Shown: positions 8,826 to 17,904, counted from the first letter of the stretch. The stretch is 47,879 bases of DNA from Mediterranea sp. (in: CFB group bacteria) (GCA_031287715.1 JAITSN010000105.1:1-47879), one strand, 5' to 3'. The notes: generated by a model not told the origin, from the sequence alone. Numbers and translations are program-made.

Positions 8826-8899
8826 GCGGAAAGCCCGGAGCGTAGCGAAAGCGAAGCGAGGACTTGCAGCGGATGGCGCGGGCCGCAGGCAACGCCCAA
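8826..8899 (+). repeat. Dispersed intergenic repeat, copy 2
   Basis: Second copy of the element at 118-200, same orientation, in the 221-base gap between the LolA-like gene and trxB. It shares the GCGGAAAGCCCG start, the GCGAGGACTTGCAGCGG core and the GGGCCGCAGGCAACGCCCAA end, with one internal deletion of about ten bases. Confidence 0.7.
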
Positions 8900-8942
8900 A
8901 CTAAAGTAAAAGAGAATAAAAACAAGAAAAAGTAAATGAAGT

Positions 8943-9902
8943 ATGGAAAATGAAAAAGTAAGATGCCTGATCATCGGGTCAGGCCCTGCGGGATATACCG
9001 CCGCTATTTATGCGGGCCGTGCCGGTCTTAATCCGGTTCTTTATGAAGGGATACAGCCGGGCGGCCAGCTGACCAGCACCACCGATATAGAGAATTTCCC
9101 GGGGTATCCTTTGGGGACTTCGGGGATAATGATGATGGAGGACTTTCGCGAGCAGGCCGAACGGTTTGGTGCAGACATCCGCCAGGGTATTGCTACGGCG
9201 GCCGACCTGAGCGCTTCGCCATATCGGATCACGATCGACGACGGGAGTGTGATCGAAGCCGAATCGGTTATCATCGCCACCGGTGCGACGGCAAAGTATT
9301 TGGGGCTGCCGGATGAGGAGAAGTATGCAGGAATGGGCGTGAGCGCCTGCGCTACTTGTGATGGTTTCTTCTATCGCGGGAAAGTGGTGGCAGTGGTTGG
9401 CGGCGGCGACACGGCCTGCGAAGAGGCGATTTACTTGGCCGGGCTTGCCTCTAAAGTCTACCTGATCGTGCGCAAGCCGTACCTCCGCGCTTCCCAGATC
9501 ATGCAGGAACGTGTCGCGTATAGCGAAAACATCGAAGTACTGTTCGAGCACAACGCCGTCGGGTTGTTCGGCGAGGATAGCGTAGAAGGCGTACACTTGG
9601 TGGAACGTGCCGGCATGTCGGACGAAGAAGAATACGACCTGCCTGTGGATGGCTTCTTTCTTGCCATCGGGCATAAGCCGAACTCGGACATCTTCAAGCC
9701 TTACTTGGATACGGACGAAACGGGCTACATTATAACCGTTCCGGGAACTCCGCGCACCAAAATCGCCGGTGTGTTTGCCGCCGGCGATGTGGCCGACCCC
9801 GATTACCGCCAAGCCGTTACCGCAGCAGCGAGCGGCTGCAAGGCCGCCATAGAAGCGGAACGCTACCTGTCCGAATGTGAATATAATCAGAAAAACCGCT
9901 GA
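8943..9902 (+). CDS. trxB: Thioredoxin-disulfide reductase
   Basis: NADPH- and FAD-dependent reductase that keeps thioredoxin reduced, 319 residues, full length. The FAD-binding GSGPAGYTAAIYAGRAGL stretch is near the N terminus. The redox-active pair is Cys136-Ala-Thr-Cys139. The NADPH site GGGDTACEEA follows. The C-terminal FAD motif is GVFAAGDV. It appears to be a single-gene unit closed by the terminator at 9959-9992. All catalytic features are present. Confidence 0.95.
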   Translation: MENEKVRCLIIGSGPAGYTAAIYAGRAGLNPVLYEGIQPGGQLTSTTDIENFPGYPLGTSGIMMMEDFREQAERFGADIRQGIATAADLSASPYRITIDDGSVIEAESVIIATGATAKYLGLPDEEKYAGMGVSACATCDGFFYRGKVVAVVGGGDTACEEAIYLAGLASKVYLIVRKPYLRASQIMQERVAYSENIEVLFEHNAVGLFGEDSVEGVHLVERAGMSDEEEYDLPVDGFFLAIGHKPNSDIFKPYLDTDETGYIITVPGTPRTKIAGVFAAGDVADPDYRQAVTAAASGCKAAIEAERYLSECEYNQKNR

Positions 9903-9958
9903 TCCCACCGGTATGCTTATTTGATCATTCTTGTAAATAGCAGTGTTTTAATAGGTTG

Positions 9959-9992
9959 AAGCCTCGTCCGTTGCACAGACGAGGCTTTTTTT
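9959..9992 (+). terminator. Intrinsic terminator of trxB
   Basis: GCCTCGTC at 9961-9968 pairs with GACGAGGC at 9978-9985, followed by seven T residues (9986-9992). Two A residues before the stem pair with the first T residues. Confidence 0.88.
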
Positions 9993-10000
9993 ATAATATT

Positions 10001-10072
10001 AATGCTTTCGCTGACAGCGGAAGTATTTTTAATGAGGATGAAAATGCTTCCGTACGCAGCGGAGACATTTCT
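10001..10072. repeat. Two-unit quasi-palindromic repeat
   Basis: Two similar units begin at 10001 (AATGCTTTCGCTGACAGCGG...) and 10043 (AATGCTTCCGTACGCAGCGG...). Each unit is roughly palindromic. Together they form a larger hairpin in which CGGAAGTATTTT (10018-10029) pairs with AAAATGCTTCCG (10041-10052). It lies between the trxB terminator and the PASTA gene promoter. Its function is unknown. Confidence 0.55.
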
Positions 10073-10136
10073 ATGGAAATATAAGTCGCAAATCACTCCC
10101 GAGCGCAGTACACCGGCATCCCGAAAGCGAGCTAAC

Positions 10137-10167
10137 CTTGTTCCTATCATTTTATTCTCTATCTTTG
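10137..10167 (+). promoter_or_regulatory. Promoter of the PASTA/RluD/Ddl operon
   Basis: CTTG at 10137-10140 and TATCTTTG at 10160-10167, with 19 bases between, match the Bacteroidetes -33/-7 consensus. The first start codon is at 10199. Confidence 0.7.
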
Positions 10168-10198
10168 AGCCTCATAAACCAAGCTAAACGAGTGAGTT

Positions 10199-10810
10199 AT
10201 GACAGCAAAAGATTTTTTTTCTTTTAAAAAGAACCGGTTTCTTTGGGGTAACCTTCTGGCGATGGTCATCACGGCTTGCCTGCTGATCTTTATCGTGCTG
10301 AAAATGCTCGATTCGTACACCCGCCACGGGCAGGCCATTATTGTCCCTGACACCAAAGGAATGAGCGTATTCCAGGCCGAAGAGCTGTTTCGCACGAAAG
10401 GATTGTACTGCACCGTGGCCGATTCCATATACGTAAAAGGCAAACCGGCCGGCACCGTGATCGATCATATTCCGGCGGGCGGACGAAAGGTGAAAGACGG
10501 CAGAACGGTTTATTTAACCATCAACACGTTAAACGTACCGATGCAGCCGGCGCCCGACGTTGCGGACAACAGTTCCTTGCGCCAGGCGCAAGCCCGCATA
10601 CTCGCCTCCGGCTTCAAGCTGACGGCGAACGAGCTGATCAGGGGGGAAAAGGATTGGGTTTATGAAGTAAAATATAACGGGCGGGCGCTGGAGCCGGGGG
10701 AAAAAGTCCCTGTCGGCTCGACCCTGACATTAGTTGTCGGCGACGGCTCCGGAGGGGTTCCCGAGAGCGACGATAGGACAGATGACAGCACCGACGAATC
10801 GGATCTCTAA
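10199..10810 (+). CDS. Membrane-anchored PASTA domain protein
   Basis: A 203-residue protein with a short cytoplasmic start and one membrane segment at about residues 17-37. Two PASTA repeats (about 44-113 and 115-186) face the periplasm, followed by an acidic Asp/Ser-rich tail. PASTA domains in other proteins bind peptidoglycan or muropeptides. No kinase or transpeptidase domain is attached here. It heads an operon with rluD and D-Ala-D-Ala ligase, which links it loosely to cell-wall synthesis; a direct role is inference. Confidence 0.85.
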   Translation: MTAKDFFSFKKNRFLWGNLLAMVITACLLIFIVLKMLDSYTRHGQAIIVPDTKGMSVFQAEELFRTKGLYCTVADSIYVKGKPAGTVIDHIPAGGRKVKDGRTVYLTINTLNVPMQPAPDVADNSSLRQAQARILASGFKLTANELIRGEKDWVYEVKYNGRALEPGEKVPVGSTLTLVVGDGSGGVPESDDRTDDSTDESDL

Positions 10811-10831
10811 GTTTTCAAGCATATACGACAC

Positions 10832-11902
10832 ATGATTGAAGAATATCCGGACGATATAGAGAATGATCTTGACGATATCGAACCTGTGGGTGAACCCGGC
10901 GCGCTTTACGAACACTTCCGTGTGGTGGTGGACAAAGGTCAGGCCATGATGCGGGTAGACAAGTATTTGTTTGAGCGTATCGTCAACGCTTCGCGCAACC
11001 GGATCCAGAAAGCATCCGAAGCGGGATGCGTTATGGCTAACGGCAAGCCGGTCAGGAGCAGCTACAAGGTGAAGCCGTCGGATGTCATTACGCTGATGAT
11101 GGATCGCCCGCGCTATGAGCACGAGGTCATTCCCGAAGATATTCCCATCGATATTATATACGAGGACGATGCGCTGATGATTATCAACAAACCTCCGGGG
11201 CTTGTTGTACACCCCGGGCATGGAAACTATTCGGGGACGCTGGTTAACGCCATCGCTTGGCACCTGAAGGATGATCGGGATTACGACGCCAACGATCCGC
11301 ATGTCGGACTGGTGCACCGTATCGACAAAGATACTTCAGGGCTGTTGGTTGTGGCCAAGACGCCCGATTCCAAGACCGCCCTGGGTTTGCAGTTCTGCCG
11401 GAAGACCACCCGTCGCCGGTATCAAGCGCTGGTGTGGGGCATCATGGACGAAGACCGGGGGACGGTCGCCGGCAATATCGCCCGCCATCCGAAAGACCGG
11501 ATGCAAATGGCGGTGTTCGCCGACCCGGAGATAGGGAAGCCTGCCGTGACCCATTATAATGTGATCGAACGGATCGGCTACGTAACGCTGGTCGAATGTA
11601 TCCTGGAGACGGGGCGCACGCATCAGATCCGGGTTCACATGAAATCCATCGGCCACATCCTGTTCAACGACGAGCGTTACGGGGGGCACGAGATACTCAA
11701 GGGAACGCCTTTCAGCAAATACAAACAATTTGTAAACAACTGCTTCGATACTTGTCCCCGTCAGGCGCTGCACGCCATGACCTTAGGTTTCAAGCATCCT
11801 GTCACGGGAGAAGAGATGGATTTCACGTCGCCTCTGCCCAAGGATATGGCGTCGCTCATCGACAAATGGAGAAATTATATAAGCAACAGAGATTTAACAT
11901 GA
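10832..11902 (+). CDS. rluD: Pseudouridine synthase, RluA/RluD family
   Basis: Converts specific uridines in RNA to pseudouridine, 356 residues. An N-terminal S4 RNA-binding domain covers about residues 30-95. The catalytic domain contains the family motif HRIDKDTSGLL with catalytic Asp165, and GRTHQIRVHM later on. The S4 domain plus RluA fold is typical of RluD, which modifies helix 69 of 23S rRNA, but the exact target is inferred. It lies 21 bases after the PASTA gene, and its stop overlaps the ddl start by 4 bases (ATGA), so coupling is likely. Confidence 0.9.
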   Translation: MIEEYPDDIENDLDDIEPVGEPGALYEHFRVVVDKGQAMMRVDKYLFERIVNASRNRIQKASEAGCVMANGKPVRSSYKVKPSDVITLMMDRPRYEHEVIPEDIPIDIIYEDDALMIINKPPGLVVHPGHGNYSGTLVNAIAWHLKDDRDYDANDPHVGLVHRIDKDTSGLLVVAKTPDSKTALGLQFCRKTTRRRYQALVWGIMDEDRGTVAGNIARHPKDRMQMAVFADPEIGKPAVTHYNVIERIGYVTLVECILETGRTHQIRVHMKSIGHILFNDERYGGHEILKGTPFSKYKQFVNNCFDTCPRQALHAMTLGFKHPVTGEEMDFTSPLPKDMASLIDKWRNYISNRDLT

Positions 11903-12879
11903 AACGTATTGTAGCCATTATTGCGGGAGGAGATTCTTCCGAGCTGCCTGTTTCCCTGCGTAGCGCAGAAGGCATTTATTCCTTCATGGATAAGGAAAAG
12001 TATGAGTTGTATATTGTAGAGATGCAGGGGCTTCGCTGGGAAGTACGCCTGCCCGGAAGGGCGGCGCCCATAGACCGCAATGATTTCAGCTTTATACACA
12101 AGGGCGAAAAGGTGAAGTTCGACTTCGCCTATATCACCATCCACGGCACACCCGGCGAGAACGGTTTGCTGCAGGGCTATTTCGACATGCTGCACATTCC
12201 GTACTCCTGCTGCGGCGTACTTCCGTCGGCATTGACCTTCAATAAATTCGCCTGCAATCAATACCTGAAAGGATTTGGCATACGCATATCCGAATCCATG
12301 ATGATCCGCCGCGGGTTCGAGGTACCGGACGAAGAAGTGATCCGCAAGATCGGCCTGCCTTGCTTCATCAAGCCTAACTTGGGAGGGTCGAGCTTCGGCG
12401 TGACCAAAGTCAAGATCCGCGAACAGATACAACCGGCCGTCGAAAAAGCATTCGGGGAAGCCGGCGAAGTGATGATCGAAGCCTTCATGGAAGGAACGGA
12501 GATCACCTGCGGCTGCTATAAAACGAAAAAGAAAGAAGTTGTATTCCCCATAACCGAGGTCGTTACCAAAAACGAATTCTTCGATTATGATGCCAAATAC
12601 AACGGCCAATCCGAAGAAATCACCCCTGCCCGTATCCCCGGCGATGTGGCCGAACGCGTACGGCTGCTGACGCTGGCCATATACGATATTCTGGATTGCT
12701 CCGGCATCATTCGCGTCGATTATATCATCACCGAAGGCCATAAGATCAACTTGTTGGAAGTGAACACCACCCCCGGAATGACGGCAACCAGCTTTATCCC
12801 CCAACAGGTACGCGCCGCCGGACTGGAGATAAAGGCAGTGATAACAGATATAATAGAAGACAGAGCCGCCGGCCTCTAA
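11899..12879 (+). CDS. ddl: D-alanine--D-alanine ligase
   Basis: ATP-grasp enzyme that makes the D-Ala-D-Ala dipeptide for peptidoglycan, about 326 residues. Visible motifs are HGTPGENG (substrate loop), KPNLGGSSFG (ATP loop) and LEVNTTPGM near the C terminus (metal and substrate binding). An in-frame open frame continues upstream inside rluD, but the ATG at 11899 gives the expected N terminus (MKRIVAIIAGG) and the 4-base ATGA overlap typical of coupled genes. Confidence 0.94.
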   Translation: MKRIVAIIAGGDSSELPVSLRSAEGIYSFMDKEKYELYIVEMQGLRWEVRLPGRAAPIDRNDFSFIHKGEKVKFDFAYITIHGTPGENGLLQGYFDMLHIPYSCCGVLPSALTFNKFACNQYLKGFGIRISESMMIRRGFEVPDEEVIRKIGLPCFIKPNLGGSSFGVTKVKIREQIQPAVEKAFGEAGEVMIEAFMEGTEITCGCYKTKKKEVVFPITEVVTKNEFFDYDAKYNGQSEEITPARIPGDVAERVRLLTLAIYDILDCSGIIRVDYIITEGHKINLLEVNTTPGMTATSFIPQQVRAAGLEIKAVITDIIEDRAAGL

Positions 12880-12895
12880 CCTTATTCAACTACCT

Positions 12896-14047
12896 ATGGA
12901 TACGACAGAATTTGATGACATTCGTTCTTATTATGACGAAGAATTAGCCCAGATCTTTGATGAACTGATCGCCGACCCTACTTTCAGGCGTGTTGCGGCA
13001 GGGGCATTCCCGGAGATCCCCTTTGAATTGCTGGAGAAGAAAATGCGAAGCTGTAAGACCAAGCGGGATTTCCAGCGGGCGTTCAGCTATCCGTTCGTGT
13101 GGAAGACCGCCAGCAACTCCACCGGTGGAGTAACCCTGGATCATTCGGCGCTGGAAGACACGAAGGCTTATACTTATATATCAAACCACAGGGACATCGT
13201 GCTCGATTCGGGGTTCCTTTCCGTCCTGTTGATGGACATCGGAAAGGACACGGTGGAGATCGCCATCGGCGATAACCTTTTGATCTATCCCTGGATAAAG
13301 AAATTAGTGAGGATAAACAAAAGTTTTATTGTGCAGCGTGCGCTCACCATGCGCCAGATGCTGGAATCGTCCGCCCGCATGTCGCGCTACATACACCACA
13401 CGGTAACCCTGAAAAACCAGTCGGTCTGGATCGCTCAGCGCGAAGGGCGCGCCAAAGATGCCAACGACCGTACGCAAGAGAGCGTACTGAAGATGCTGGC
13501 CATGGGCGGCGAAGGCGACGTGATCGACCGCTTGACGGAAATCAACATCGTGCCTCTGGCCCTCTCGTACGAATACGACCCCTGCGATTTCCTGAAAGCC
13601 AAGGAATTTCAGCTGAAACGCGATGTTGAAGACTATAAGAAAACGGTTCAGGACGACCTGAAGAATATGGAGACGGGCCTCATGGGCTATAAGGGCCGTG
13701 TTCATCTCCAGGTAGCTCCTTGTCTGAACAGCGAACTTGCAAAATTGGACCGTTCTTTGCCCAAAACAGAACTGTACAAGCAAATCGCCGCATGTATCGA
13801 CACAAATATCCACCGGAACTACCGCATGTATCCATGCAACTACATAGCGCACGATTTGCTGGAAGGCAACACCGTCTTTGCATCACAGTATAGCAAAGAA
13901 GAGAAAGAACATTTTGAACGCTACCTTCAAGGACAGTTAGACAAGATCGATCTTCCCTGCAAAGACCTTCCTTATCTGTATGGAAAATTACTTCTGATGT
14001 ATGCCAATCCGTTGAAGAACCAGCAGCAAGCATACGTCATTTCTTGA
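12896..14047 (+). CDS. Putative glycerol-phosphate-type acyltransferase
   Basis: A 383-residue protein with an HX4D acyltransferase motif (NHRDIVLD, about residue 99) and a later WIAQREGRAKD block. Both resemble the catalytic and substrate-binding blocks of the PlsC/LPLAT family. No strong membrane helix is visible. The last third (about 250-383) is not recognised. It lies 16 bases after ddl and is probably the last gene of the operon. Acyl transfer to a glycerophospholipid is the family reaction; the true acceptor is unknown. Confidence 0.75.
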   Translation: MDTTEFDDIRSYYDEELAQIFDELIADPTFRRVAAGAFPEIPFELLEKKMRSCKTKRDFQRAFSYPFVWKTASNSTGGVTLDHSALEDTKAYTYISNHRDIVLDSGFLSVLLMDIGKDTVEIAIGDNLLIYPWIKKLVRINKSFIVQRALTMRQMLESSARMSRYIHHTVTLKNQSVWIAQREGRAKDANDRTQESVLKMLAMGGEGDVIDRLTEINIVPLALSYEYDPCDFLKAKEFQLKRDVEDYKKTVQDDLKNMETGLMGYKGRVHLQVAPCLNSELAKLDRSLPKTELYKQIAACIDTNIHRNYRMYPCNYIAHDLLEGNTVFASQYSKEEKEHFERYLQGQLDKIDLPCKDLPYLYGKLLLMYANPLKNQQQAYVIS

Positions 14048-14094
14048 GATCCGGCGGATAGGAGCGGAATAGCCCTGTTTTTCTACCCGTATGC

Positions 14095-14124
14095 TTTGAA
14101 GAATGAAGTGTTTGTTTATATTTG
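14095..14124 (+). promoter_or_regulatory. Promoter of the etfB-etfA-acyl-CoA dehydrogenase operon
   Basis: TTTG at 14095-14098 and TATATTTG at 14117-14124, 18 bases apart. An in-frame start codon at 14096 would lie within the -33 element, so the downstream ATG at 14177 is the real etfB start, with a leader of about 47 bases. Confidence 0.7.
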
Positions 14125-14176
14125 CAAGCCGGTAGCCGACAGGGCTACAAAATATGAATACCAAATACCCAAAAAC

Positions 14177-15049
14177 ATGAGTTTGAACATTGTTGTACTG
14201 GCAAAACAGGTTCCCGACACGCGAAACGTCGGGAAAGATGCCATGAAGGCCGACGGAACGGTTAACCGCGCGGCCCTCCCTGCGATCTTCAATCCCGAAG
14301 ACTTGAACGCCCTCGAACAAGCCCTCCGGTTGAAAGACGCACACCCAGGCTCTACCATCACCATGCTGACCATGGGGCCGGGACGCGCAGCCGATATTAT
14401 CCGCGAAGGTCTTTACCGCGGCGCCGACAACGGCTACCTGCTGACCGACCGCGCTTTTGCCGGTGCCGATACGTTGGCCACCTCCTACGCGCTGGCCACA
14501 GCGGTCAGGAAGATCGGCAAGTTCGATATTATTATCGGCGGACGGCAGGCGATCGACGGCGACACGGCGCAAGTAGGCCCCCAAGTAGCAGAAAAGCTGG
14601 GACTGACGCAAATCACCTACACCGAAGAGATCCTCAAGGTAGAAAACGGACGCATCACCGTGAAACGCCACATCGACGGCGGCATCGAAACGGTAGAAGC
14701 CCCGCTGCCCATCGTCGTTACAGTGAACGGATCGGCTGCACCGTGCCGCCCGCGCAACGCTAAACGGGTCATGAAGTACAAACATGCCAAGACCGTAACC
14801 GAAAAACAGCAAGGCAACTTAGACTACACCAACCTCTACGACAAATACGATTACTTGAACTTGGCGGAATGGAGTGTGGATGATGTAAACGGAGACGTGG
14901 CACAGTGCGGCCTTTCCGGCTCGCCAACCAAGGTGAAAACCATCCAGAACATCGTTTTCCAAGCCAAGGAAAGCAAAACGCTCAACGCCGGCGACCGTGA
15001 CGTAGAAGACCTGATTGTTGAACTGCTGGCCAACCATACGATTGGCTAA
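14177..15049 (+). CDS. etfB: Electron transfer flavoprotein subunit beta
   Basis: Small subunit of the FAD/AMP-containing electron carrier that accepts electrons from acyl-CoA dehydrogenases, about 290 residues. It starts MSLNIVVLAKQVPDT, the family-typical N terminus. GGRQAIDGDTAQVGPQVAEKLG is the nucleotide-binding segment; VTVNGSAAPCRPRNAKRVMKY is also typical. A 27-residue upstream extension exists but begins inside the promoter. The gene is followed 26 bases later by etfA. Confidence 0.93.
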   Translation: MSLNIVVLAKQVPDTRNVGKDAMKADGTVNRAALPAIFNPEDLNALEQALRLKDAHPGSTITMLTMGPGRAADIIREGLYRGADNGYLLTDRAFAGADTLATSYALATAVRKIGKFDIIIGGRQAIDGDTAQVGPQVAEKLGLTQITYTEEILKVENGRITVKRHIDGGIETVEAPLPIVVTVNGSAAPCRPRNAKRVMKYKHAKTVTEKQQGNLDYTNLYDKYDYLNLAEWSVDDVNGDVAQCGLSGSPTKVKTIQNIVFQAKESKTLNAGDRDVEDLIVELLANHTIG

Positions 15050-15075
15050 GTCTATATAAAGAAAGGGTTAAAAGC

Positions 15076-16095
15076 ATGAATAACTTATTTGTATATTGCG
15101 AGATAGAAGAAGGCATCGTAGTCGACGTCAGCCTCGAACTTCTCACCAAAGGCCGCGCGCTGGCCAACCGGCTGGAATGCCGGCTCGAAGCCATTGCCAT
15201 CGGCACGGGCCTGAAAGGGATCGAAAAACAGGTACTTCCCTACGGAGTAGACAAACTCCACGTATTCGATGGAAAAGGACTTTACCCGTACACCTCACTT
15301 CCGCATACATCCGTACTCGTTAAACTGTTTAAAGAAGAACAACCGCAGATCTGCCTGATGGGAGCTACCGTTATCGGCCGCGACCTGGGGCCGCGCGTAT
15401 CGTCGGCGCTGCACAGCGGTTTGACAGCCGACTGCACTTCACTGGAAATAGGCGACCACGAAGACAAGAAAGCAGGCCTCACCTACAAAAACCTGCTTTA
15501 CCAAATCCGTCCGGCATTCGGCGGCAACATCGTGGCAACGATCATCAACCCCGAACACCGTCCGCAAATGGCAACCGTCCGCGAAGGCGTGATGAAGAAA
15601 GAAATCGCCTCCCCCGACTATAAAGGAGAAGTCGTTGAACACAACGTGAAAGACTATGTTGCCGATACGGATTTTATCGTAAAAGTAATAGAGCGCCACG
15701 TAGAAAAAGCCAAGCATAACCTGAAAGGGTCGCCGATCATCGTGTCAGGAGGCTATGGCGTAGGCTCCCGGGAAAACTTCAACCTGCTGTTCGACCTGGC
15801 CAAGGTACTGAACGCAGAAGTCGGCGCAAGCCGCGCAGCCGTCGACGCCGGTTTTGCCGACCACGACCGCCAGATCGGGCAAACCGGCGTGACCGTACGC
15901 CCTAAACTCTACATCGCCTGTGGTATATCGGGGCAAATCCAGCACATCGCAGGTATGCAAGAAAGCTCGATGATCATCTCCATCAACAACGATGCCGACG
16001 CCCTGATCAACACGATAGCCGATTACGTCATCAACGGAACCATCGAAGAAGTTGTTCCCAAAATGATCAAGTTCTATAAACAAAACTCCAAATAA
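15076..16095 (+). CDS. etfA: Electron transfer flavoprotein subunit alpha
   Basis: Large, FAD-binding ETF subunit, 339 residues. The C-terminal FAD domain is clear: GGYGVGSRENF, GASRAAVDAGF, then GQTGVTVRPKLYIACGISG and SIN-NDADA. The first motif reads GGYGVG where many ETFs have GGRGVG. It sits between etfB and the dehydrogenase, 7 bases before the latter, so the three proteins are probably made together. Confidence 0.93.
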   Translation: MNNLFVYCEIEEGIVVDVSLELLTKGRALANRLECRLEAIAIGTGLKGIEKQVLPYGVDKLHVFDGKGLYPYTSLPHTSVLVKLFKEEQPQICLMGATVIGRDLGPRVSSALHSGLTADCTSLEIGDHEDKKAGLTYKNLLYQIRPAFGGNIVATIINPEHRPQMATVREGVMKKEIASPDYKGEVVEHNVKDYVADTDFIVKVIERHVEKAKHNLKGSPIIVSGGYGVGSRENFNLLFDLAKVLNAEVGASRAAVDAGFADHDRQIGQTGVTVRPKLYIACGISGQIQHIAGMQESSMIISINNDADALINTIADYVINGTIEEVVPKMIKFYKQNSK

Positions 16096-16102
16096 CCAAA
16101 CA

Positions 16103-17809
16103 ATGGCAAATTATTATACCGATACTCCTGAGTTAAAGCATTACCTCAATCATCCGCTGATGAAGAGAATCGTTGAGCTTAAAGAGCGCAACTATGCCGA
16201 TAAAGATACATTCGATTATGCCCCGGTAGACTTTGAAGATGCAATAGACAGCTACGGCAAGGTACTGGAAATTGTTGGAGAGATCTGCGCCGAAACAATC
16301 GCCCCCAACGCCGAAGACGTAGACCATGACGGCCCCACGGTAGCCAACGGCCGCGCAACATACGCTGCGGGGACGGCGCAAAACTTAGAAGCCACAACCA
16401 AAGCCGGCCTCATGGGCATGTCAATGCCGCGCCGGTACGGCGGCTTGAACTTCTCGAACGTACCCTATATGATGGCCGCCGATATGGTAAGCAGCGCCGA
16501 TGCCGGATTTGAAAACCTGTGGGGGCTTCAAGACTGTGCGGAAACAATCTACGAATTTGCAAACGAAGACCAAAGACAACGCTACATCACCCGTGTATGC
16601 GCCGGCGAAACCATGTCTATGGACTTGACGGAACCCGACGCCGGATCGGACCTGCAAGCCGTTATGCTGAAAGCCACATACAACGAACAAGACCGGTGCT
16701 GGTACCTGAACGGCGTAAAACGCTTCATCACCAACGGCGATGCAGACATCCACCTCGTGCTGGCCCGCTCCGAAGAAGGCACGCGCGACGGCCGCGGCCT
16801 CTCCATGTTCATTTACGACAAACGTAACGGAGGCGTCACCGTTCGCCGCATCGAAAACAAAATGGGCATCAAAGGATCCCCCACATGCGAGCTGGTTTAC
16901 AAGAACGCAAAAGCCGAACTTTGCGGCGACCGCAAGCTCGGGCTTATTAAATATGTAATGGCTCTGATGAACGGCGCCCGCCTGGGTATCGCCGCACAAT
17001 CGGTAGGCCTGTCACAAGCAGCCTGCAATGAAGCTCTGGCCTATGCAAAAGACCGCAAGCAATTCGGCAAAGCAATCATCGGATTCCCTGCCGTTGCCGA
17101 AATACTCTCGCTGATGAAAGCAAAATTGGATGCCTCCCGCGCTCTGCTATACGAAACAACCCGTTTTGTAGACATCTACAAAGCGCTGGATGATATTGCC
17201 AAAGAACGCAAGCTGACCCCCGAAGAAAAGCAAGAGCAAAAAACATTCGCCAAGCTGGCAGACAGCTTCACGCCACTGTCCAAGGGAATGTCCAGCGAAT
17301 ACGCAAACCAAAACGCGTATGACTGTATTCAAATCCACGGCGGCTCCGGTTTCATGAAAGACTACGCCTGTGAACGCATCTACCGCGACGCACGCATCAC
17401 GTCGATCTACGAAGGCACAACCCAGCTGCAAGTCGTGGCAGCCATCCGCTATGTAACCACAGGAGCATACCTGAATCGCATATGCGAATACGAAGCAATG
17501 GATGTCGCCCCCGAATTGGAAGGACTGAAAAACCGCCTGAAAGATATGGCCGGCAAATATGCCGCAGCCGTCGAACAAATCACCGAAGAAAAAGACCAGG
17601 AGCTGCTCGACTTCTGCGCCCGCCGTCTTGTTGAGATGGCCGCCTGCACAATCATGGGGCACCTGCTTCTTCAAGACGCCACCGCAAACGGCGAGCTGTT
17701 TGGCACCTCCGCGCAAGTATACGTCCGCTACGCCGAGGCAGAAGTTGAAAAACACATCAACTTCATTCGCAAATTCGACAAAGACGCATTAGCCTATTAC
17801 AGAAAATAA
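16103..17809 (+). CDS. Acyl-CoA dehydrogenase
   Basis: FAD enzyme that oxidises an acyl-CoA to the 2-enoyl-CoA and passes electrons to ETF, 568 residues. MDLTEPDAGSDLQAV is the acyl-CoA dehydrogenase signature near the FAD site. IYEGTTQLQ holds the likely catalytic base Glu437. The extra C-terminal helical domain (about 460-568) makes it longer than the 380-residue short-chain enzymes and places it in the larger class common in Bacteroidales. Co-transcription with etfBA argues for a working electron-transfer unit. The substrate chain length, and whether the reaction runs as oxidation or as enoyl-CoA reduction in this presumed anaerobe, are unknown. Confidence 0.92.
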   Translation: MANYYTDTPELKHYLNHPLMKRIVELKERNYADKDTFDYAPVDFEDAIDSYGKVLEIVGEICAETIAPNAEDVDHDGPTVANGRATYAAGTAQNLEATTKAGLMGMSMPRRYGGLNFSNVPYMMAADMVSSADAGFENLWGLQDCAETIYEFANEDQRQRYITRVCAGETMSMDLTEPDAGSDLQAVMLKATYNEQDRCWYLNGVKRFITNGDADIHLVLARSEEGTRDGRGLSMFIYDKRNGGVTVRRIENKMGIKGSPTCELVYKNAKAELCGDRKLGLIKYVMALMNGARLGIAAQSVGLSQAACNEALAYAKDRKQFGKAIIGFPAVAEILSLMKAKLDASRALLYETTRFVDIYKALDDIAKERKLTPEEKQEQKTFAKLADSFTPLSKGMSSEYANQNAYDCIQIHGGSGFMKDYACERIYRDARITSIYEGTTQLQVVAAIRYVTTGAYLNRICEYEAMDVAPELEGLKNRLKDMAGKYAAAVEQITEEKDQELLDFCARRLVEMAACTIMGHLLLQDATANGELFGTSAQVYVRYAEAEVEKHINFIRKFDKDALAYYRK

Positions 17810-17874
17810 ACCACGCCGGCAGTTAGCGAACTAAACCCCAACGTTTGGGCAGAATTAATAGAAATATCAGATAG

Positions 17875-17904
17875 CATGAGTCCGGTAGGGATACCGGACT
17901 CATG
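17875..17904. terminator. Perfect 13-bp inverted repeat after the dehydrogenase gene
   Basis: CATGAGTCCGGTA, a GGGA loop, then TACCGGACTCATG. The stem is perfect but is not followed by a T run, so it may act as an RNA-stabilising or factor-assisted terminator hairpin rather than a classic intrinsic terminator. It lies 65 bases after the dehydrogenase stop. Confidence 0.5.

Noticed and set aside
10002..10187. Small gene of 61 codons before the PASTA gene
   Set aside because: It consists of the twin palindromic repeat and overlaps the promoter of the PASTA operon.
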